A program made the position numbers and the translations under genes. DNA of 5,095 bases from Bacillus sp. JCM 19058. GTDB taxonomy: Bacteria; Bacillota; Bacilli; Bacillales_H; Bacillaceae_D. Shown piece after piece: positions 1 through 5,095 of the stretch; positions within the stretch are counted from its first letter, which is position 1, and every line of letters starts with the position of its first letter. The stretch spans positions 1-5,095 of the forward strand of contig BAXO01000155.1 of NCBI GenBank assembly GCA_001310555.1. Direction: 5' to 3'. The notes below the pieces were generated by a model that saw nothing but the letters and a program-made list of their open reading frames with translations, was not told the origin of the DNA and did not search any database.

Positions 1-212
1 AAACCGTAGGGTCAGCCCATTTTTGTTTTGTTGGTTGAAAAGACAGCGGCTATCTCGAATCGATCCTCCCCAAAGTACGCTTGTTGGAAAAATACCCTTT
101 TGGGAAGTCCTACTACAAGTCATTACTTCTAAAGTGCCATAGGCAAAGCGATCCCGTTTTAGAGTAAATCTTTCGCTAGAGGAGGAGACTGAAGAGGAGG
201 AGTCTGAACCGG
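1..212. other. Intergenic stretch, no assignable gene
   Basis: I find no gene here that I can support. On the plus strand one frame is open from about base 10 to a TAA at 130-132 (about 40 codons), but it has no start codon or ribosome binding site and its translation resembles no family I know. Another plus-strand frame is open from 143 to a TAA at 248-250 and becomes very acidic (Glu-rich) over 179-214. It runs straight through the terminator hairpin and into the end of the minus-strand PBP gene, so I take it as chance. The minus strand has no start with a Shine-Dalgarno site. Given the indels elsewhere in the window, a damaged gene end at the left edge cannot be fully excluded. Confidence 0.55.
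178..207. repeat. 15-bp tandem duplication, purine-rich
   Basis: Two adjacent 15-base units (178-192 and 193-207) match at 14 of 15 positions. They share the core AGAGGAGGAG and end CTGA. The single difference (A188 versus T203) makes a small inverted repeat, AGACT at 186-190 and AGTCT at 201-205. It lies just beyond the PBP terminator. No function is evident; slipped-strand duplication is the simplest origin. Confidence 0.6.
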
Positions 213-244
213 AAAAAAAGCTGATCCGCTCGGATCAGCTTTTT
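213..244 (-). terminator. Rho-independent terminator of the PBP gene, probably bidirectional
   Basis: A perfect 14-bp inverted repeat pairs 215-228 with 231-244, core CTGATCCG/CGGATCAG, around a CT centre. Read on the minus strand, the hairpin starts immediately after the PBP stop codon (247-249) and is followed by a run of seven T (complement of A213-219), the classic intrinsic terminator form. The A-rich left arm and T-rich right arm would also let it work for plus-strand transcription. Confidence 0.88.
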
Positions 245-246
245 CA

Positions 247-3120
247 TTAATCTTCTTCATCGTTTGATTGTTCCTCATCAGGTTTTTCGTTTTCTTCCGT
301 ATCTTCTTCCTTCTTTTCTTTGTTATTTTTTTCTTCCTTTTCTTGTTCCATTTCTAGCTGTTTTTTTCTTATCCTCTTCTTCTTTTTGTTTTTTCTCTTC
401 TTTTTCTTCCTTTGTTAAATATTCTGAGCCGTGGGCTGAGGAAGAGGCGTCAGATTCTTTACCTTCAGTATTGACAGCTGTAACATAATAAGAATATGAT
501 TTGTCGTCTACTTTATGGCTTGTCGTATCATTTCCCTTTATACTTTCTACCACTTTGTAATCACTGCTCCCATTGGCAGCGCGGTAAATTCGGTAGCCGA
601 CGATATCATTGCCTGATGCTTTTGACCAAGTGAGGCTGCCTCCGTTCAAGGAAACATCACCGACTTTTCCTGGTTTTTTGCCGCTTGCAGGCGCTTTTTT
701 TGTCAGGAACGAGGTTTTTCATATTGTCAGGTAAATAGTCAGTGATGTTATCGATTCCGGCAATACTTCCGCTAACCGATAAGCCTTGCTCAGTAAATTC
801 GTTCGGTGTTGAAGATAAGGCCAAGAAGTTTTTTTCCGTTAATCGTCACATAAAGTGCGCTTTTCAAGTTATCGTCTGATTTAGATGGAACAAATTTCGC
901 ATTAAATAAATCGGTCGTTACTAATCCCGCGTCCTTACAAGCCTTTGAAGGAAGCAAGCCGGTTATGCTACAAATCGAACGACTGACGATCCCGTCCGGT
1001 TGGGTAAAGTTTTCATTCGGTGCCATTAAGCTTTGGTTTTTGTCGTAGGCAGCGTTGGCCAGGTTAGCCCAAATCTGCTGTGTTCTTGGACCGTAACGCA
1101 AGCCGTTGACGGTCGAATTAATTTCGTACTGTTTATTGCCGCTGTAGCCGATCCAAACGCCTAATGTGACATTCGGGTTGCTCCCCACGAACAACGAATC
1201 TTTCATATCATTAGTCGTTCCCGTTTTGCCGGCCCAATCAGCGGAAAATTTCAAGCGTCCCGGCAATGAGGAGGCAGTTCCACCAGATTTTAAAACATCG
1301 CGCATCATGTCTACCATTAAATACGATGTTTGCGGCGAAAAGACGTCGACGGGCTCAGAGTGGTGCTCGTATATAAGCTCACCGTCAGCTGCCTCAATTC
1401 GTTCAATCATATACGACTCAATGTAAGATCCCTTATTGGCAAAGGTCGCGAAAGCGTTTGTGTTTTGCTCGACCGTTACTTCAACTGAGCCTAATGGTGT
1501 CGATTCAGGAAGAGCGTTTTCGAAATGGCGGAAGCGAGCTTATCAAACGTTTCTTTGGACTGCTCGGACGGAACCATTCGAAAGGCGCGAACTGCCGGGA
1601 CGTTACGGGAGCTGGCGAGCGAATCTCTAACCGAAATGAGTCCGCGGTAGCGATGATCATAATTTGTAATATCTTGATTGTTCGATTTGTACTTATCGGG
1701 TGTATCTGGGATAATCATCCTGGCTGAGTCGCACCAGTTTCTAGTGCTGTTGCATAAGCGAGCATTGGCTTCATTGTTGAACCGTTTTGTCGTAACGCCT
1801 GAGTTGCATGGTTGAAATGACTTTCTCCACCTTCATGCCGCCCCCCGACAAAGCTTTTTATCGCTCCTGTTTTGTTCTCGATTAATACGGCGCCCACTTC
1901 TTCTTCCTGATCGGCTTCAGGCCTTTATTCGGTCCGAATACTGATCGGTCTTGACGGCATCCTGCATCGAGACATAAATATCCTTGTCGATCGTTGTATG
2001 GATTTGGTAGCCGTTACGGCGCAGAGCGCGAGACGCTTCCTCCTGATATTGGTTACGAGTTTCGAGGCGCTCTTCATCATTTTCAATCTCTGCTAGCACG
2101 ACCCCGTCTGCTTCGAGCTTCTGTTCCATTAAAATGTCGGTCGCCCGTCTCATAATTTCGTAGGTTAAATAAGGAAATTCCTTAATCGGCGGTGGTGAAC
2201 TGTTCGTTAAATGCTCCTGGATATTATACTCTTTCGCTTCTTCATATTCTTGGTCATCGATGAAGCCTCTTTCATGCATACGGTATAAAACAGTGCCCAT
2301 TCTCTGAAGTCCGGAATCCAGACTTTCTTTCACATCGCCGTCAACAGTAAATGGAGTATAGCCAAAAGGGCTTTGTGGCAATCCAGCAATAAATGCACTT
2401 TGCGGCAATGACAAATCCTTTGCATCTACTCCAAATATTCCTTGGGCAGCCGCTTGAACACCGGCAATCTGTCTCCCAGATGCGTTCCGACCGAAAGGAA
2501 CAACATTTAGGTAGGCTTCTAAAATCTGATCCTTGTCAAGAAATTTTTCGAGACGCATCGCAAGGAGAATTTCGGTCGCTTTCCGATCAAAAGAAACCTC
2601 ACTCGTCAAAATTTGTTGTTTTATCAACTGCTGGGTCAACGTGCTTCCACCAGTCTGAACACTCGAATTAGCTAGTTCCTGAACGGTTGCCCGTAAAATC
2701 GCTTTCGGGACAATTCCTTCATGCTCATAAAAATGCTCATCCTCTGTTGCAATCACAGCATGAATGACGTGCTCAGAAATATTCTCAAGTGGGATTTCGT
2801 AGCGTTCGATTTCGGCTGGTAGCTCTCCAAGATAAACATCATCAGAAAAAAAAGACTTGACTCGTTTCCTCGTAATCGTAAATGTCAGCAAGCATTTCGT
2901 CTGAGCTGCGCAGCGGTTCGTCTTTTACTAGCGAAGCAAAATAGCCGGCCGCTGTGCCCCCGACAAATAAGAGCGACAAAAATCCGACAATAGCAAAAAT
3001 AAGAAATAAGTTCCAAAACACTTGATACGTAATGCCAAGTCCACGAAAAACGGTCTTCGCATGAAGCTTTTTAGAAACATGACGGAGCTTCTCACGTATA
3101 TTAGAAAGTTGTTCTTTCAT
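247..3120 (-). CDS. Class A penicillin-binding protein (GT51 + transpeptidase + FN3), interrupted by frameshifts
   Basis: This is a bifunctional peptidoglycan synthase that polymerises lipid II into glycan strands and cross-links the stem peptides outside the membrane. The reading frame breaks at about eight places; joining frames gives 957 residues, a whole number of codons. Residues 1-34 are basic and cytoplasmic, and about 35-60 form a single membrane anchor. The GT51 domain (about 100-280) has catalytic Glu126 in ATEDEHFYEHEG, GGSTLTQQL at 157-165, and RKATE at 179-183. The transpeptidase domain (about 405-735) has Ser448 in STMK, SRN at 505-507 and KTGTT at 633-637. An FN3 domain follows (about 817-893), then a Lys/Glu-rich tail. 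The ATG at 3120 is supported by GGGAGG six bases upstream. The layout resembles B. subtilis PonA (about 914 residues), but that gene sits beside recU rather than a tyrosyl-tRNA synthetase, so I give no symbol. The breaks look like sequencing error; a true pseudogene is the alternative. Confidence 0.9.
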
Positions 3121-3126
3121 ATTAAA

Positions 3127-3132
3127 CCTCCC
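3127..3132 (-). promoter_or_regulatory. Ribosome binding site of the PBP gene
   Basis: On the minus strand GGGAGG lies six bases before the ATG at 3118-3120. It fixes the start: the protein from this ATG begins with a short basic segment followed by a hydrophobic anchor, as class A PBPs do. Confidence 0.85.
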
Positions 3133-3146
3133 GAGATTTCAGCCAT

Positions 3147-3175
3147 ATTATAGCACAGGATGTCGAATGATGATA
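3147..3175 (-). promoter_or_regulatory. Putative extended -10 promoter of the PBP gene
   Basis: On the minus strand a perfect TATAAT (3147-3152) is preceded by TG with one intervening base (TGCTATAAT), an extended -10 element. At 17-bp spacing the upstream hexamer would be TATCAT (3170-3175), a poor -35 match, which is tolerated by extended -10 promoters. The predicted start leaves a 5' leader of only about 20 bases before the ATG. This is inferred from motifs alone. Confidence 0.55.
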
Positions 3176-3190
3176 TGCTTTCCAAGTATG

Positions 3191-3219
3191 TTGACACTTT
3201 TTTTTATTTATGATACAAA
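3191..3219 (+). promoter_or_regulatory. Sigma-A type promoter for the T-box/tyrosyl-tRNA synthetase transcript
   Basis: A perfect -35 TTGACA (3191-3196) is followed after 17 bases by TACAAA (3214-3219), four of six matches to TATAAT. TG at 3211-3212 supplies an extended -10. The start would fall near 3226, placing the whole T-box in the transcript. The spacer contains a T8 run (3198-3205); because similar runs in the coding regions here appear over-called by one base, the real spacer could be 16. Confidence 0.6.
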
Positions 3220-3345
3220 ATAATCAACTATGTTAATTGTGTTGAGCGGTTTTAGGGTGAACTGACGTCCTATTCAGTAGTTTCTTTTTTACTGTTTTTA
3301 GAGAGCTGATGTTTGGTGGAAATCAGTACAGGGGAAGAAGCGAAG

Positions 3346-3348
3346 TAC
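3346..3348 (+). promoter_or_regulatory. T-box specifier codon TAC (tyrosine)
   Basis: TAC sits directly after the GAA of the specifier-loop motif and is followed by a purine, the usual arrangement for a codon read by the tRNA anticodon. It agrees with the downstream gene being a tyrosyl-tRNA synthetase. A second TAC at 3327-3329 belongs to the conserved distal stem I sequence and is not the specifier. Confidence 0.88.
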
Positions 3349-3429
3349 AAGCCGGGAGCATTCTTTGCAGGCTGCAAAGAACGGTCACGCCGTTATCGTG
3401 TAGAGTGGAAGGCAGCACTTGTCTTCAAC

Positions 3430-3459
3430 AAGGGTGGTACCGCGAGCATCTCGTCCCTT
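3430..3459 (+). promoter_or_regulatory. T-box sequence and antiterminator
   Basis: AGGGTGGTACCGCG (3431-3444) matches the T-box consensus. In the antiterminator, AAGGG (3430-3434) pairs with CCCTT (3455-3459), and CGAG (3443-3446) pairs with CTCG (3450-3453), leaving the TGGT bulge (3435-3438) to pair with the tRNA acceptor end. The variable base T3438 is complementary to an A discriminator, as expected for bacterial tRNA-Tyr. The pairing uses the 5' half of the terminator stem, so the two structures exclude each other. Confidence 0.92.
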
Positions 3460-3478
3460 TTTGGGGGCGGGTTTTTTT
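3450..3478 (+). terminator. Regulated T-box terminator
   Basis: CTCGTCCC (3450-3457) pairs with GGGGCGGG (3464-3471), including two G-T pairs, around a six-base loop, followed by seven T (3472-3478). This is the terminator that forms when tRNA-Tyr is charged and cannot stabilise the antiterminator. Its 5' arm is shared with the antiterminator. Confidence 0.9.
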
Positions 3479-3627
3479 GTTGTCTTTTGGGTGGCAAAAT
3501 CTCCCGGAGCGAGAAAAGGGAGCCAACGTAAGCGATGTCGATAATAGCCTAAACATTGCGGAGGCAAAAGGCATCAGGAATGAGCAGGATCAATTATGAA
3601 TGACTTTTGAAAGGGGAGTCCAGTATT
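3479..3627 (+). other. Untranslated spacer between the T-box terminator and the synthetase start
   Basis: About 150 bases separate the terminator T-run from the start codon. I see no second regulatory fold. There are only tiny open frames: ATG at 3580 (7 codons) and ATG at 3596 (4 codons, MNDF), neither with a well-placed ribosome binding site. CTCCC and GGGAG near 3500-3520 could form a weak five-base stem. The end of the spacer carries the ribosome binding site. Confidence 0.6.
3611..3618 (+). promoter_or_regulatory. Ribosome binding site deciding the synthetase start
   Basis: AAGGGGAG lies nine bases before the ATG at 3628-3630. It argues for this ATG rather than the TTG at 3647, which stays in frame with the body of the gene only because of an apparent extra A in the A7 run at 3635-3641. 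No good ribosome binding site precedes the TTG. Confidence 0.82.
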
Positions 3628-4871
3628 ATGAAGGAAAAAAATAACATTGACCGAGGAGCAGAAGCTCGAGGTGGAACGACAGCTGCAATTGTTGAATCGA
3701 GGCGTTGTCGAAATCATTCCAGAAGAAGATTTTCGAAAAAAAATTGAAAAATCGGTTCAAACAGGAGTACCACTAAAAGTTAAACTAGGAATGGATCCTT
3801 CTGCGCCTGATGTCCACTTGGGTCATACAGTAGTTCTTCACAAGCTTCGTCAATTTCAGGATTTAGGCCACGAAATTCAGATGCTGATTGGTGACTTTAC
3901 TGGTCGAATCGGTGACCCTACAGGGAAATCTGAGACGAGGAAGCCGTTAACAACTGAGGAAGTTAAACAAAATGCAGCAACCTATGTCGAACAATACGGA
4001 AAGGTTCTCGATATGACGAAGGCTAAGCTATTCTACAATTCCGAGTGGCTTCAGTCCCTTTCTTTTGAGGATGTCATTCACCTGGCCGGAAATATGACCG
4101 TCGCCAGAATGCTTGAGCGTGACGAGTTTGAAAAACGATATAAATCAGGACAGCCGATTTCGGTTCATGAATTTTTTTTACCCGCTCATGCAAGGGTACG
4201 ATTCAGTAGCTATGGAATCAGACATAGAAGTCGGAGGCACGGATCAGAAGTTTAATCTCCTTATGGGACGACAGCTTCAAGAGGCGTATGGTAAAGAAAA
4301 GCAAGTCGCACTGACATTACCGTTAATTGAAGGGCTAGACGGGGTTCGCAAAATGTCGAAGTCGTTAGGGAATTACATCGGCATTGACGAAACACCTAAT
4401 GAAATGTTTGGAAAAGCGATGTCTATCCCGGATGAGCTTATGATTAAATATTATCAGCTAGCGACAGACTTGCCGCTTGAAGAAATTGAGGCACTTGAAA
4501 AAGGCCTTAAAGATGGCACCGTTCATCCAAGGGATGCCAAAATGGCACTAGGTGCCAAGTTTGTCCAAATGTATCACGGCGAAAAAGCGGCAGCTGAAGC
4601 GAAAGCATACTTCCAGACCGTATTCCAAAAGCGTAGCCTCCCAAGCGATATTCCAGAAGTGAAGTGGGAGGGAGCAGACCAATTGTGGATCGTCGATTTA
4701 CTCGTTGAACTCAACATGATGAGCTCAAAGGGGGAAGCACGCCGAATGATTCAAAACGGCGGCGTAAAAATAAACGAGGAGAAAGTGACCGATGTCCAGG
4801 CGCAAGTCTTAATTGAGGACGGCCTCATCGTCCAAGTTGGAAAAAGAAAATTTTCCAAAATAGTCAAATAG
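3628..4871 (+). CDS. tyrS: Tyrosyl-tRNA synthetase (TyrZ-like clade), two apparent frameshifts
   Basis: This is a class I aminoacyl-tRNA synthetase that charges tRNA-Tyr in the cytoplasm. Joining frames gives 413 residues, normal for the family. The Rossmann domain holds the HIGH-type motif HLGH at 63-66 within [11 protein letters not shown]. The tyrosine-site segment YPLMQGYDS is at 184-192, GGTDQ at 202-206 and KMSKS at 241-245. An S4-type RNA-binding domain covers about 350-410. The [25 protein letters not shown] sequences match the clade that includes B. subtilis TyrZ rather than the Geobacillus-type TyrS, so tyrZ would also be a fair symbol. Breaks fall at A7 (3635-3641), right after the start, and at T8 (4172-4179), inside [13 protein letters not shown]; one extra base at each restores the frame. 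A nearby A8 run (3736-3743) is read in frame correctly. Regulation is by the upstream T-box. Confidence 0.95.
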
Positions 4872-4873
4872 AA

Positions 4874-4913
4874 GAAAAACAGGTGAGTCGATAAGATGAC
4901 TCACCTGTTTTTC
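4874..4913 (+). terminator. Strong rho-independent terminator after the synthetase gene
   Basis: A perfect 16-bp inverted repeat (4874-4889 with 4898-4913) with GC-rich core CAGGTGAGTC/GACTCACCTG encloses an eight-base loop and carries A5 and T5 in the outer arms. It begins three bases after the stop codon. The symmetric A and T tracts make it potentially bidirectional, protecting against minus-strand transcription from the right. It implies a monocistronic synthetase transcript. Confidence 0.92.
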
Positions 4914-4976
4914 TTTCGATAGCAATGAGTAGTCAAAAAAAATCGCGACTTTAGAAAAAGGGAGCCTTATCGGAAA

Positions 4977-4995
4977 GCCCATGCATCGCACGGGC
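4977..4995. repeat. Imperfect inverted repeat just before the tandem array
   Basis: GCCCATGC (4977-4984) pairs with GCACGGGC (4988-4995) except for one A-C mismatch, with a three-base loop. It has no T-run, so it is not a standard terminator. It lies eight bases before the first unit of the 21-bp array and may belong to the same repeat element; that link is inference from position only. Confidence 0.5.
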
Positions 4996-5003
4996 ACCGG
5001 AGA

Positions 5004-5095
5004 GGATCCGCCGTGAGAGCGAGAGGATCCGCCGGAAGAGAGCAGGGATCCGCCGGGAGAGAGTGAGGATCCGCCGTGAGAGCGAGAGGATCCGC
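5004..5095. repeat. 21-bp GC-rich tandem repeat array, truncated by the window end
   Basis: GGATCC recurs at 5004, 5025, 5046, 5067 and 5088, exactly 21 bases apart. Every full unit begins GGATCCGCCG and continues with a purine-rich half (GAGAGCGAGA-like). Units 1 (5004-5024) and 4 (5067-5087) are identical; units 2 and 3 differ only in their second halves. The fifth unit is cut by the window edge. Because 21 is a multiple of three, frames persist: all three minus-strand frames and one plus-strand frame (7-residue repeats like IRRESER) are open, but none has a credible start with a ribosome binding site here. I read it as a non-coding intergenic minisatellite-like or dispersed repeat; a gene entering from the right on the minus strand is the alternative. 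Confidence 0.85.

Larger units (their letters stand above)
3262..3478 (+). promoter_or_regulatory. Tyrosine T-box riboswitch leader
   Basis: This is a T-box leader that senses uncharged tRNA-Tyr and controls readthrough into the synthetase gene. Stem I parts are visible. AGTA (3276-3279) faces GAA (3342-3344) as the specifier-loop motif. GTTTCTT (3280-3286) pairs with AAGAAGC (3335-3341). AGAGAG precedes the distal stem CTGAT/ATCAG (3306-3310 with 3322-3326), whose loop holds TTGGTG. The specifier TAC (3346-3348) is a tyrosine codon. Two more perfect hairpins follow: 3361-3369 with 3373-3381, and 3380-3384 with 3390-3394. The conserved T-box sequence is at 3431-3444 and its terminator at 3450-3478. 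I could not resolve the basal part of stem I, so the 5' boundary is approximate. Confidence 0.95.

Noticed and set aside
264..488. Plus-strand 74-codon frame rich in Phe and Ser
   Set aside because: It is the antisense of the Lys/Glu-rich PBP tail; its odd composition follows from that and it has no ribosome binding site.
1166..1727. Several plus-strand frames of 64-89 codons
   Set aside because: They lie antisense to the transpeptidase domain, whose motifs are clear on the minus strand.
2393..2671. Plus-strand 92-codon frame
   Set aside because: Antisense to the glycosyltransferase domain; no family resemblance and no ribosome binding site.
3309..3599. Plus- and minus-strand frames across the leader region
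   Set aside because: They overlap the structured T-box RNA and its terminator, and the translations resemble nothing known.
3580..3610. Leader-peptide attenuator (mini-frames before the synthetase)
   Set aside because: They lie after the T-box terminator, lack a well-placed ribosome binding site, and regulation is already explained by the T-box.
247..4871. Programmed frameshifting as the cause of the broken frames
   Set aside because: Ten sites in two unrelated genes, in both directions and without consistent slippery-site plus stimulator structure, fit data error far better.
4809..4997. Minus-strand 62-codon frame, open further right through the tandem array
   Set aside because: It crosses a strong terminator and the 3' end of the synthetase gene, has no ribosome binding site, and all three minus frames are open in the array, so openness means little.
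5004..5095. CRISPR array
   Set aside because: The 21-bp period leaves no room for 25-40 base spacers, and the variable half is only a diverged copy of the same sequence.

Overview
The window looks like chromosomal DNA from a low-to-moderate G+C Gram-positive bacterium of the Bacillaceae. The signs are consensus Shine-Dalgarno sites, a tyrosine T-box riboswitch, Bacillus-type hairpin terminators, a bacillar tyrosyl-tRNA synthetase, and a class A penicillin-binding protein (PBP) with a C-terminal fibronectin type III (FN3) domain. I cannot name the species.

Layout. Bases 1-212 are intergenic with no convincing gene and contain a short purine-rich duplication. A bidirectional hairpin terminator (213-244) ends a large minus-strand gene (3120 to 247). 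That gene encodes a bifunctional glycosyltransferase/transpeptidase PBP, reconstructed at 957 residues. Between 3121 and 3627 lie two divergent promoters, then the plus-strand tyrosine T-box leader with specifier TAC, the T-box sequence and its terminator, then an untranslated spacer of about 150 bases and the ribosome binding site. The tyrosyl-tRNA synthetase gene (TyrZ-like clade) runs 3628-4871 and ends at a strong 16-bp hairpin terminator. The right edge (5004-5095) is a GC-rich tandem array with an exact 21-bp period and a GGATCC site in every unit; it runs out of the window.

Both genes appear broken as written. The PBP is split over several frames by eight inferred single-base indels (four extra, four missing, net zero) and the synthetase by two extra bases. 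All six extra-base sites are A or T runs of 7-8. The missing bases fall in short runs. Every family motif survives once frames are joined, and both corrected lengths come out as whole codons. The simplest reading is homopolymer sequencing error in two intact genes rather than decay.

The two genes are divergent and functionally separate: cell-wall synthesis on the minus strand, and translation, under tRNA-Tyr charging control, on the plus strand. I found no evidence for a new multi-gene system. The least explained element is the 21-bp array with the imperfect hairpin just before it.
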